Of a stretch of 39,732 nt of DNA, positions 15,189-25,199 are shown piece after piece. The notes under the pieces were generated by a model, which saw nothing but the letters and a program-made list of their open reading frames with translations, was not told the origin of the DNA and ran no database searches. The stretch is from contig JBPCKZ010000199.1 of the NCBI GenBank assembly GCA_051003795.1, forward strand, positions 1-39,732, written 5' to 3'. The translations under genes and the position numbers were made by a program. Positions within the stretch are counted from its first letter, which is position 1; each line of letters begins with the position of its first letter. The stretch is from JALYXS01 sp051003795. Its GTDB lineage: Bacteria; Acidobacteriota; Terriglobia; Bryobacterales; Bryobacteraceae.

Positions 15189-16304
15189 TCACTGAAACAG
15201 CAGTGGAACGAACTCCGCCAGGTATTCCCGCCAGACCGTGTACGTGTGCGCGCCTTCGCTCGCGCGGAAGGTATGCCGGATCTTGTCGGCATCCAGCAAA
15301 TCGGCCAGCTTCCGCGATCTCTCGAATAGCGAATCCTGCCTTCCGCAGCCGATCCAGAGCGTCTTGAGCTGATCATTCGTCGCCTCCGGATTTTTCAGCG
15401 CATCGGAAAACCGCGTCGCGAAATCGCCCGGCACCGCCGCGCTGAACGCGCCAATGCCGCTAAATAAATCCAAATGCCGGAAACCGATCGAGAGCGACTG
15501 TCCGCCGCCCATCGAAAGTCCGGCGATGGCGCGTTTGTCGCGGGCCGCCGCCGTCCGATATTTCGATTCGACCAGCGGCATCACATCCCGCAGCAGATAA
15601 TCTTCGAACAAAGAAGTGTTTTTCGCCTGCTCCGCGCGCGGCGCATCGAATGGGACTGCATGGCCATATGGCATTACCACAATCATGGGAACGGCCTTCT
15701 TCTCCGCCAGCAGATTATCCAGAATAAAATTCGCGCAACCCGCCAGGGTCCAACCCGCGGCGGTATCGTTCGAGCCGTGGAACAGGTAGAGCACCGGATA
15801 CCGGCGGGCCCGGTCCCGTTCGTAACCGGGCGGCGTGTAGATCCAGATCCAGCGCGTCTCGCCTCCCAGAGCTTTCGCGCGCTCCCAATTGATTTCGACA
15901 TTCCCATGCGGCACGTCGCGCGCTTCCCATAACGCCGGAGGATTCGCCGGAATCTCGACCATGCTCGCCGATGTGCGCGAACGAAGCTTGATTCGCGGGT
16001 TGACCGGGTCCGCCATCGTCACGCCGTCGAGCGTGAAGGAATAGAGATAGATGCTGGGTTTGAGCGGCCCGGCCGTGATGCTCCAGACTCCGCCGGAATC
16101 TTTGGCCATTTTTTCTTCCGTGCCGACCGGCATCCAGTCGCCGTAAAAAGTCGCGTTGGCGGCGTGGGGCGCCGCGAGGCGGAACGTGACTCTTCGATCC
16201 GGCATCACTTCCGGAGACACGATCGCGGCCGGTTGCTGCGCCCGCGCCGAAGCGGCGAGAAACCAAGCGGCGAAATAAACGACCTTCAATAAATTTTTCG
16301 TCAT
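15189..16304 (-). CDS. Secreted esterase, enterochelin-esterase/feruloyl-esterase-like
   Basis: 371 residues from the ATG at 16304. A signal peptide (NLLKVVYFAAWFLAASARAQ) is followed by an N-terminal immunoglobulin-like domain (about 30-120, VTFRLAAPHAANATFYGDW) of the sort found before esterase-D and IroE-type hydrolases, then an alpha/beta hydrolase. The nucleophile elbow is GLSMGGG (S264), with probable D324 (GCGRQD) and H353 (GAHTY) completing the triad. Substrate cannot be read from sequence; relatives cleave ester bonds in plant polymers or siderophores. The ATG overlaps the stop of the upstream propeller gene (ATGA), pointing to translational coupling. The gene converges on the TonB receptor with a 48-base gap. 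Confidence 0.88.
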   Translation of the reverse strand: MTKNLLKVVYFAAWFLAASARAQQPAAIVSPEVMPDRRVTFRLAAPHAANATFYGDWMPVGTEEKMAKDSGGVWSITAGPLKPSIYLYSFTLDGVTMADPVNPRIKLRSRTSASMVEIPANPPALWEARDVPHGNVEINWERAKALGGETRWIWIYTPPGYERDRARRYPVLYLFHGSNDTAAGWTLAGCANFILDNLLAEKKAVPMIVVMPYGHAVPFDAPRAEQAKNTSLFEDYLLRDVMPLVESKYRTAAARDKRAIAGLSMGGGQSLSIGFRHLDLFSGIGAFSAAVPGDFATRFSDALKNPEATNDQLKTLWIGCGRQDSLFERSRKLADLLDADKIRHTFRASEGAHTYTVWREYLAEFVPLLFQ

Positions 16305-17281
16305 TGCACCCACGCCATCCCATCGGGACTTGAAAATCCGGTAATCCGGCGAACCGCTTCAAGGTTCTTCAAATCGATAACCGCCACGTTATTATCGCCC
16401 GAGACCGCGATGTAAGCGCGCGCCCCGCCGGGTTCGATCAAAATGCCCTCCGGCGCGCGCCCCAGCTTCAGCCTTTTGATTTCTTTTCGGCTCGCCACAT
16501 CCAGAATCACGAGCTCGCCAGCTTCCAGGTCGGAGATCAACGCCAGTTTCCCGTCCGGCGTGAACTTCAAACGGTTGGATCGCTTCGTCCTCGCGTCAAG
16601 CGTTTCGATCACCCGCTTCGAGGCAATGTCGATAATCGACACGCTGCCCCCGCGTGAATTCGCCGCCCATAGCTGCTTCCCATCGGGCGAGATGTCGATG
16701 CCTTCCGGCCCTTTCCCAACCGGGATAACGGTTCCGTTCCATCCAGCCTGGTCGGAGAAGCGCTCGAACACGCTAATGCTGTCCGAACCAATGTTGGCGG
16801 TGAAAATCGTGTTCGTGTCTTTACCGACCAGGACCATGTGAGTCGTGTTCTGACCGGTGCCGAGCAGCCAGTCGATCTTGTTGCTTGCCGGATCGTAGCG
16901 GCCGACGATCTTGTTCCACTCCGCGGTAAAGTAGACTTTGGAATCGGCGACCGCGATGCCATGGGGACGTCGCAGCGGCCCTAAATCTACATCTCTCACG
17001 CGCTTCCGCGCCGCGATATCGATGACCGTGATCGTGCCCCCAGGAGAGCGCGCGCCATAGTTGGCGGCGAAGGCGAGCTTCCCATCGGCGGAAGCCGCTA
17101 CTTCATGTGGATTCTCCCCGGTAGGCACGCGGCCCGCAATCTTGCCTGACGCGGGATCGACAATGGCGAGCGAGCCTTCTTCCTTATTGAGGACGAGCAG
17201 CGCCGGCGAAGGCGTTTGCGCGACAACTAAAAACGGCACTCCAGCGAGAACACTCGATACCAGGACTTTCGCGCGATTCAT
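16301..17281 (-). CDS. Exported YVTN/YncE-type beta-propeller
   Basis: 326 residues. A signal peptide (NRAKVLVSSVLAGVPFLVVAQ) precedes about seven repeats of the YVTN type, with recurring blocks such as ADGKLAFAANYG, PDGKQLWAANSRGGSVSIIDIA, PDGKLALISDLEAGELVILDVA and GARAYIAVSGDNNVAVIDL. These form surface or periplasmic propellers that bind partners; no catalytic residues are evident. The ATG at 17281 is chosen because GGGAGAG precedes it at about 10 bases and it places the signal peptide at the N-terminus; an in-frame TTG lies six codons upstream. It is coupled through ATGA to the esterase, so the two exported proteins may act together. Confidence 0.88.
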   Translation of the reverse strand: MNRAKVLVSSVLAGVPFLVVAQTPSPALLVLNKEEGSLAIVDPASGKIAGRVPTGENPHEVAASADGKLAFAANYGARSPGGTITVIDIAARKRVRDVDLGPLRRPHGIAVADSKVYFTAEWNKIVGRYDPASNKIDWLLGTGQNTTHMVLVGKDTNTIFTANIGSDSISVFERFSDQAGWNGTVIPVGKGPEGIDISPDGKQLWAANSRGGSVSIIDIASKRVIETLDARTKRSNRLKFTPDGKLALISDLEAGELVILDVASRKEIKRLKLGRAPEGILIEPGGARAYIAVSGDNNVAVIDLKNLEAVRRITGFSSPDGMAWVQ

Positions 17282-17381
17282 TTCGTTATTCTCTCCCAAG
17301 GTCGCCGCTCTTTGGTATCCGACATGCTGTATTGGTTAGCGGTCAAGCCCACTTGCGGGTGAGCGGCCAAAAGGAGAACTT

Positions 17382-17531
17382 ATGTTTATCATTCTGTGCG
17401 CTGTTTTGTTCATCGCGTGGCTGCTCGGGTTGACGGCGTTCCATGTGGCGGGCGGCCTTATCCACATTCTGCTAATTTTGGCCGTAATCGCTCTGATTAT
17501 GCACTTCGTGCGCGGACGAACCGCCGTTTAA
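17382..17531 (+). CDS. 49-residue membrane peptide, Lmo0937 type
   Basis: A short gene with AAAGGAG (17370-17376) six bases before its ATG. The product has two hydrophobic segments: IILCAVLFIAWLLGLTAF (3-20), and GLIHILLILAVIALIMHFV (25-43), separated by HVAGG, and it ends in RGRTAV. This pattern (LFIAWLLG, GGLIHILLVIALI) matches the Lmo0937-family/DUF5670 small membrane proteins, which are widespread and often stress-induced; their role is unknown. It lies between the divergent YVTN propeller gene and the sugar-kinase operon, 47 bases before the latter. Confidence 0.8.
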   Translation: MFIILCAVLFIAWLLGLTAFHVAGGLIHILLILAVIALIMHFVRGRTAV

Positions 17532-17578
17532 GTCACCTTATTTTTTCACGAATCCGCGTTCGGTTATGCTTTTCTTTC

Positions 17579-18550
17579 ATGACCGACGCGGATATCCTCT
17601 CGCGCTTCCCTCAAATTTCGGCGCTGGTCGTCGGCGACATTTGCTTGGACCGCTGGTGCACTTACGATCCCGCGCTGGCCGAGCGATCGCGCGAGACCGG
17701 TATTCCGCGGATTGCCGTCACAGTCACCGAAGTGACGCCCGGGGCGGGTGGAACGGTTGCCAACAACTTGATCGCGCTCGGCGCGGAACGAGTGGCGGTG
17801 CTGGGCGCCATCGGGGACGACGGTTTCGCTTTCGAACTCACCCGGGCCCTCCGGCAACGCGGCATTTCGGCGGATCTGCTCATCGAAGCTCCGGGAATGC
17901 AAACGTTCACTTACACCAAGCTGATCGATGCCAACAGCGGCTTGGAAGACCGGCCGCGCGTCGATTTCATCGCAAGCACGCCACTCGATCCTCAGGTGGA
18001 ACGGCGCGTTCTCGACCGCATCCTTGCGACTTTCGAACAGTTCGATGTTGTCCTGATCTCCGATCAAGCGGAAACTCATATGGGTGGCGTCGTTACTCCC
18101 GGCGTACGAGCCCTGATCGCGGACCTCGCGCCTAACTATCCCGAAAAAATTTTTGTGGCGGATTCGCGCACGCGCATCGATCTGTTTCGACACGTTCTGA
18201 TAAAGCCCAACCGGCAGGAAGCCGAGATATCCTGCCGCAAGCTGTTCGGCCGCATCGATTATCCGGCATTGCGGGAACATGTTTCCGCCAAAGTGCTCAT
18301 GGTGACGCATGGAGCGGAGGGCGTTCTCGTGGTCGATGACGAGGGCGAAAAATGGGTGCGCGCGAAACCCGTGGAACATCCCGTGGATATCTGCGGAGCG
18401 GGCGATAGTTTTTCGGCGGGGATGTCGCTGGCTCTCAAGGCAACCGGCTCGCCCGCTCGGGCGGCGGAGTTTGGCAACCACGTAGCTTCGATCACGATCA
18501 TGAAGCCGGGGACGGGAACGGCGACTCCCCGGGAGATCCTCGCGTCGTGA
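17579..18550 (+). CDS. hldA: PfkB-family kinase, D-glycero-D-manno-heptose-7-phosphate kinase-like
   Basis: 323 residues of the ribokinase/PfkB fold. N-terminal LVVGDICLDRW and GAGGTVANNLIALGA and the C-terminal VDICGAGDSFSAGM (anion hole and catalytic aspartate) are diagnostic. The N-terminal features (GD..LD.., PGGA.N-type block) and the neighbour gmhA point to the HldE kinase domain/HldA, which phosphorylates heptose 7-phosphate at O-1 for LPS or S-layer heptose. The adenylyltransferase half of HldE is absent and no separate hldC is in the window. The start ATG is chosen by alignment of the GDICLD block; a longer frame upstream overlaps the small membrane gene and is not protein-like. The stop overlaps the next gene by GTGA. 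Confidence 0.8.
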   Translation: MTDADILSRFPQISALVVGDICLDRWCTYDPALAERSRETGIPRIAVTVTEVTPGAGGTVANNLIALGAERVAVLGAIGDDGFAFELTRALRQRGISADLLIEAPGMQTFTYTKLIDANSGLEDRPRVDFIASTPLDPQVERRVLDRILATFEQFDVVLISDQAETHMGGVVTPGVRALIADLAPNYPEKIFVADSRTRIDLFRHVLIKPNRQEAEISCRKLFGRIDYPALREHVSAKVLMVTHGAEGVLVVDDEGEKWVRAKPVEHPVDICGAGDSFSAGMSLALKATGSPARAAEFGNHVASITIMKPGTGTATPREILAS

Positions 18551-19404
18551 AAATGTCGAACACGCTCGCCATCGACATTGGCGGGACAAAATTTTCGATG
18601 GCGGTGTTCGCGGGCGGTCGCATGGAGAGGCGCGCGTCGCATCCAACCGACGCGGCGGGAGGTCGCGACTGGATGTTGGAACAGATCGGCCGGATCGCGG
18701 GCGAATGGCGGAGCGGGATCGGGTTCGACCGCTGCGGCATTGGGTTTGGCGGACCGGTGGATTTCGCGGATCAACGCGTCGCGCTTTCGACTCATGTGGG
18801 TGGCTGGAAAGATTTTCATCTTCCCGCGTACCTGACCGGTATTTTGCACGTTCCGGCGATTATGGATAACGACGCGAATACCGGCGCGCTGGGGGAAGGA
18901 CACTTTGGCGCGGGTCGAGAGTGTTCGCCGCTTTTTTACATGACGCTCTCGACCGGGATCGGCGGCGGCATTCTCATCGACGGCAAGATTCAACGCGGCG
19001 CGGACTCCTGGGCGGGCGAGATCGGGCATTTGAACATCGAGCCGAACGGCCCGGAATGTCTCTGTGGCTCGAACGGCTGCTTCGAGCGCATGTGCTGCGG
19101 CCTGTGGCTTGAACGGGACCACGGCAAAACGGCGAAAGAGTTGATGCAAGATTCCGAGTTCGTGCGCGAATATGTAATCCGCCTCGCCCGCGGACTCAAG
19201 GCTTGTATCATGTTATTGAACCCCGAGCGAATCGCGATCGGCGGCGGAATCGCCAAAGCGGGAGCGGTTTTGTTCGATCCGTTGCGATTTGAATTGCGAC
19301 GGCAGATTACGGCCTGGTCGGGTGCGCGGATCGACATCGCCCCGGCGAGCTTGGGTGACAACAGCGTGCTTTACGGCGCGTTCGAATTGGCGAAAAATTT
19401 ATGA
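18547..19404 (+). CDS. ROK-family sugar kinase
   Basis: 285 residues from GTG (or 283 from the ATG at 18553). ATP-binding motif AIDIGGTKFSMAVF at the N-terminus, GIGFGGPVDF, the catalytic-region DNDANTGALGEGHFGAGR, STGIGGGILIDG and the ROK zinc motif C-x-C-G-x-x-G-C-x-E (CLCGSNGCFE) are all present. GEIGHLNIEP supplies the conserved zinc-site histidine. ROK kinases phosphorylate glucose, N-acetylmannosamine, allose and other sugars; no HTH is present, so this is an enzyme and not a repressor. GTGA overlap with the upstream heptose-kinase-like gene and ATGA overlap with gmhA show tight coupling, so its substrate is probably a sugar of the same pathway. Which sugar is unknown. Confidence 0.87.
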   Translation: MKMSNTLAIDIGGTKFSMAVFAGGRMERRASHPTDAAGGRDWMLEQIGRIAGEWRSGIGFDRCGIGFGGPVDFADQRVALSTHVGGWKDFHLPAYLTGILHVPAIMDNDANTGALGEGHFGAGRECSPLFYMTLSTGIGGGILIDGKIQRGADSWAGEIGHLNIEPNGPECLCGSNGCFERMCCGLWLERDHGKTAKELMQDSEFVREYVIRLARGLKACIMLLNPERIAIGGGIAKAGAVLFDPLRFELRRQITAWSGARIDIAPASLGDNSVLYGAFELAKNL

Positions 19405-19958
19405 TGGCATTTGCAGAGCAGTACCGGACCGATCTTGTCGCGACGATCGAAAAGATCGACGCGAATCGCGTGCAGCAGGCCATCCGGCTATTCGAGGCGG
19501 CGCGCGACGATGGCAAGCACATCTTCGTTTGCGGCAATGGCGGCAGCGCGTCCACGGCCTCGCATTTTGCCTGCGACATGGTAAAGGGAGCAAGTTACCA
19601 GCGCGACCGGCGGTTCCGCATCATGGCGTTGACGGATCAACTGCCGACGCTCACCGCCTACGCCAATGACGTGAGCTACGACAGCGTGTTCGTGGAGCAA
19701 TTGCGGAATTTCGCGCAACCGGGCGACCTGTTCATGGGCATCAGCGGCTCGGGGAACTCCCCGAACGTGATTCAGGCGATGGAATATGCCCATGCGACCG
19801 GCTGCCACACGATCGCCTTGACGGGCCGCGATGGCGGGAAGTTGGGCCCGTTAGCCGAATTGAATATTCAGATTCCCGTGCCACACATGGGCCGCATCGA
19901 AGATGCGCATATGATTGTGTGCCACATGATCGCCTACCGCTTCATGGAACAAAAATAA
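19401..19958 (+). CDS. gmhA: Sedoheptulose 7-phosphate isomerase
   Basis: 185 residues, single SIS domain. CGNGGSASTASHFACDMVKG, TAYANDVSYDSVF, GISGSGNSPNV and the C-terminal EDAHMIVCHMI block match GmhA, which converts sedoheptulose 7-phosphate to D-glycero-D-manno-heptose 7-phosphate, the substrate of HldA. The normal GmhA active-site residues (the Asp and Glu around EDAHMIVCH and the SIS serines) appear intact. ATGA overlap with the ROK gene. The next feature is a perfect hairpin at 19984-20005, and then the oppositely directed receptor gene. Confidence 0.92.
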   Translation: MMAFAEQYRTDLVATIEKIDANRVQQAIRLFEAARDDGKHIFVCGNGGSASTASHFACDMVKGASYQRDRRFRIMALTDQLPTLTAYANDVSYDSVFVEQLRNFAQPGDLFMGISGSGNSPNVIQAMEYAHATGCHTIALTGRDGGKLGPLAELNIQIPVPHMGRIEDAHMIVCHMIAYRFMEQK

Positions 19959-19983
19959 CGTGGCGCGCGCACTCCTGCGTGCC

Positions 19984-20005
19984 GCGTCCCCACTCATGGG
20001 GACGC
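19984..20005. terminator. Perfect 8-bp hairpin between convergent genes
   Basis: GCGTCCCC (19984-19991), a six-base loop ACTCAT and GGGGACGC (19998-20005) form a perfect, very stable stem. It lies 26 bases after the gmhA stop and 68 bases after the end of the convergent receptor gene, so it could terminate both. There is no following U-run on either strand, so it is not a canonical intrinsic terminator and may be an intergenic repeat of another kind. Confidence 0.45.
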
Positions 20006-20072
20006 TTGCCTATCGCGCTCCTCAAGTTCTTTCATGTGAAGCTGCATAAGATGTTCGTGCCCTCGTGCACGT

Positions 20073-23000
20073 TCAAAACGCGAAGCGCACTCCCAACTGA
20101 ATTCTTCTCGGATCGAACGCCGCCGTAAACCCCAGCGGATCGTTCGGCCCCCTGTCGGCCCGCCCGTGCAGATTGAACGGACCGGATATCACGCCCACCA
20201 CATTATTCACGCTGGAATAATTCAAATGATTCAGCACGTTGAATCCTTCCGCCAGAAACTCCAGACTGCGCGTCTCGCCCAGCGAAAAGCGCCTCGAAAG
20301 CCGCATGTCGAAGCTATAGTAGCTCGGTCCGATTCCCGTATTGCGCCCCGCGAACGGCGGGCGGTCGGTGGTATTGTGCCGGTCGTTGTTGACCTCCGTC
20401 CCGGCGAGCAGGTTGAACGGGCGCGGGCTGTTATATCGGAAAATCGGCGTGAACACGAAGCCCGAGACCAGCCGCCGGAATTGCGTATCGGTCGTGCCGC
20501 GCCCCGTCTGCAACAACGCGAACACCACCACCTTGTGCCGCTGGTCGAACGAGGAAAGCGCCCGCTCGCAACGCCGGCAAAGCTGGTTGTTCGGCTGAAA
20601 ATCGCTGTTGTAATCCGTCGTCTCGTCGATCGCCTTACTGAACGTGTAATTGCCGCTGAAGTTGACGTTCCGCCCGAATCGCTTGTTCGCCTCGAAGATG
20701 AACCCGTGGTAGAAAGAATTGGCCGTGGATTCATACACGTTGTCTTGAAACAGCAGCGGATTCTTGAAATACTTCGTGCCTGTTGGATTATCCGGCGTCA
20801 CGCCCCAATCCGGAATCCCTTTCGCGGGATTGATGGGCGCGGGCAGCAGATTATCGTCGTGCGATGTCGTAAGATGCGCGCCGCGAACGAAAATATAACT
20901 GACCGAAGTCGAAAACGTCGACGCGAATTCGTGCTCGATGCTGAAGCTCGCCTGCTGCGAGTATGGATTTTGATAATCGGCGGAATTATGGAAAAGCACC
21001 GTCAGCGGGGGGCGCGGCCCTGTCTGGCTGATGTTGATTCCGAATTGTCGTAAATCGCTCGCGAGAATCGGCCGCATGGGAGTTGGCACGCCGATAATCC
21101 CCTCTCCCCGCAACTTTTGGAAAATATTAATCGGGCCGTTTACCGCCAGAGGGTTGGCCGCGTTCAAGGTGGTCAACACTTGCGCGATCTGCCGGTACCC
21201 ATTGATTTCATTCAGTGCGTTCACGACATAATCGATCTGGAAATCGATGGCCGAATAGAACAGCCCATAGCCGCCTCGCACGGTAGTTTTCTTGTCCGCA
21301 AAGGGACTCCAGGCGAAACCGGCGCGCGGCGCCACGTCGTGTTTATTAGTCGGCAGCGGCGGCTTGCGAACATCCACTTCATAGCGGACGCCTAAATCGA
21401 AAGTAAGACCAGGCCGGACTTTCCACGTATCCTGCACGAAACCGGCGAACAACGGGTAGGTGGCTTTGACTACGGGATTTCCGAAGCCCTGCTGATAAGA
21501 TTGCGCCAAGCCAAGATTGAACGCTTGCAGTGCGTTGATCGATGTCGAAGCGAGCGCCGGGCTGACCAACGCGCCGGGAAGCGCGCCGAACGTAAACCGC
21601 CCGCTAAAGAACGTAGCCGAATCGCTGTGGTCCTGGCGTATTAATTCGTAACCGCCGATCTTGAAATTGTGCGCGCCCTTCGAGAACGTGACCGTGTCGG
21701 AAAGTTCCGTGCGCCGCGTCGTGACGTTACTTGGCAGAAACCGGTCGCGATTGAACGCGCCGTATCCGGCGATCTCAAGCGCCGGACCGAAAGGATCGAT
21801 CGAACTCGTGATGGGGTTGTTGTAGTTGAATTGAGCGCGAACCTCGTTGATGAGCGTGGGCGAAAACGTATGGGTCCAGGAGCCGAGCGCCGTGCTGTCG
21901 AAATTTTCCTGCACGTAGCCGCGCGAATATCCCGTCAACCCGCTGAGGTTCGGGTTGGTGTCGAAAGATTGCGTGATGTTGTAGCGGAAACTTAGCTGAT
22001 CGCGGTCGCTCACCCGATGATCCACGCGGATCAATCCCTGATATTGATCCGTGCGGAACGGAAAGACCCCGCTGTTGCGTTGGAACATATCGACGGTGCT
22101 CTGCGGACTGGTGAGAACGGCGCGCAACTGGCCGGCGGCCGCGGCCGGCAGCCCGGCCAGGATGGTTTGTTGGGCGGCCGTAGGCTGAAAAATCGACAGG
22201 TCGGTCAACAGCGGTACCGCGTTCGATTCGCGCCGCCGCAACTGTTCATATCCCATGAAGAAAAACGTTTTGTCCTTGACGATGGGGCCGCCGAGCGTGG
22301 CGCCAAACTGCTGCCGATTGGAATCCGGTTTAACGCGCACGGCCCTGGTTCCCTGCAGCGTGATGGCGAACGGGTCCGCCGCGTCGAGAATCCGGTCGCG
22401 AAAAAACCCGAATGTGGAACCGTGGAAGCGATTGCCGCCGCTTTTGGTGACGATATTGATGACGCCGCCGCGCGATGAACTATACTCCGCCGAGTAGTTG
22501 CTGCGATTGATCTGGAATTCCTGAACCGTATCCTGCCCCACGGTCGGCCTGACACCGCCGCCCGAGTCGTTCGATTCACCGCCATCCACGTTGACGGTGT
22601 TCCCGCGGCCATTGCTTCCGTAAAACGAAAGTCCGCTATCGGGCGTTTGCCGCACGCGAAAGTTATTCGAATCGGCGAGCGCCTTGGAGTCGGATACGCC
22701 GGGCGCGAGTAGAGCGAAGCTCAAGTAATCGCGGCGGTTGATCGGCAGATTGCGAACTTCACGCTGGGTGATGGTGTCGGACTGGGTGGCGCGCTCGGTC
22801 TCTATCGCCGTAACATCCGTATTGACTTCGATCGCCTGCGCGCTTGCGCCCACGTTCAATTTCAAATTCAGAACGGCGGTTTGGCCCACGGTCAATTCCA
22901 GGTTTTTCGTCAATTGCACGCCGAAGCCCGTCTTTTCCGCCTGCAAATTATAAATTCCAGGAGGCACCAGCAGGAAACGGTATTCGCCGCGTTCATCCGT

Positions 23001-23180
23001 TGTCGATGCGCGCGCGATGCCCGTGTCGTTGCTGGTCAGCGTTACTTTAACGCCCGGGATCGCCGCATCGGTCGCGTCCGTTGCAACGCCGTCGAGTGTT
23101 GCGGTGGTCTCCGATTGCGCGAAAAGCATCGCGGGAAGCACTAGCAAAACCGCGAGGCACGGCCGGAAGCGTGGTTTCAT
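20073..23180 (-). CDS. Oar-like TonB-dependent receptor, 1035 residues
   Basis: A signal peptide (RPCLAVLLVLPAMLFAQ) is followed by a CarboxypepD_reg domain (about 25-110; GVATDATDAAIPGVKVTLTS, YRFLLVPPGIYNLQAEKTGF), a plug-like domain (about 130-260; NVDGGESNDSGGG, QEFQINRSNYSAEYSSSRGGVINIVTKSG) and a long barrel ending in GVRFAF. This is the Oar/cell-surface receptor architecture that is massively expanded in Solibacter-type acidobacteria, with presumed roles in uptake of large substrates. The length is typical. An AGGAG (minus strand, 23195-23191) lies 10 bases ahead of the ATG. It follows pckG by 71 bases and could be on a separate transcript; a TATAAC in the gap is a weak -10 candidate. 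The ligand is unknown. Confidence 0.92.
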   Translation of the reverse strand: MKPRFRPCLAVLLVLPAMLFAQSETTATLDGVATDATDAAIPGVKVTLTSNDTGIARASTTDERGEYRFLLVPPGIYNLQAEKTGFGVQLTKNLELTVGQTAVLNLKLNVGASAQAIEVNTDVTAIETERATQSDTITQREVRNLPINRRDYLSFALLAPGVSDSKALADSNNFRVRQTPDSGLSFYGSNGRGNTVNVDGGESNDSGGGVRPTVGQDTVQEFQINRSNYSAEYSSSRGGVINIVTKSGGNRFHGSTFGFFRDRILDAADPFAITLQGTRAVRVKPDSNRQQFGATLGGPIVKDKTFFFMGYEQLRRRESNAVPLLTDLSIFQPTAAQQTILAGLPAAAAGQLRAVLTSPQSTVDMFQRNSGVFPFRTDQYQGLIRVDHRVSDRDQLSFRYNITQSFDTNPNLSGLTGYSRGYVQENFDSTALGSWTHTFSPTLINEVRAQFNYNNPITSSIDPFGPALEIAGYGAFNRDRFLPSNVTTRRTELSDTVTFSKGAHNFKIGGYELIRQDHSDSATFFSGRFTFGALPGALVSPALASTSINALQAFNLGLAQSYQQGFGNPVVKATYPLFAGFVQDTWKVRPGLTFDLGVRYEVDVRKPPLPTNKHDVAPRAGFAWSPFADKKTTVRGGYGLFYSAIDFQIDYVVNALNEINGYRQIAQVLTTLNAANPLAVNGPINIFQKLRGEGIIGVPTPMRPILASDLRQFGINISQTGPRPPLTVLFHNSADYQNPYSQQASFSIEHEFASTFSTSVSYIFVRGAHLTTSHDDNLLPAPINPAKGIPDWGVTPDNPTGTKYFKNPLLFQDNVYESTANSFYHGFIFEANKRFGRNVNFSGNYTFSKAIDETTDYNSDFQPNNQLCRRCERALSSFDQRHKVVVFALLQTGRGTTDTQFRRLVSGFVFTPIFRYNSPRPFNLLAGTEVNNDRHNTTDRPPFAGRNTGIGPSYYSFDMRLSRRFSLGETRSLEFLAEGFNVLNHLNYSSVNNVVGVISGPFNLHGRADRGPNDPLGFTAAFDPRRIQLGVRFAF

Positions 23181-23251
23181 GGCTTTCGAACTCCTATCAG
23201 GAGGTTATACTACGTTTCGATTACCAAACCGCCAAAACCGGGGCGATTTGG

Positions 23252-25093
<1,842 letters not shown>

Positions 25094-25199
25094 GCACTTC
25101 AATACTATCCGCGCGCAGCGATCGGGTCAAAGGCACTCGTGCGATAACCGAACGCTGGCGGGAGTTGCTTGCGGGGAACGGCTAGTCTCCCATGACCGG

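Noticed and set aside
23191..23203. Hairpin CTCCT-ATC-AGGAG that could hide the ribosome-binding site of the 1035-residue receptor
   Set aside because: Only five base pairs with a three-base loop, and a possible transcription start falls inside it; too weak to claim control.
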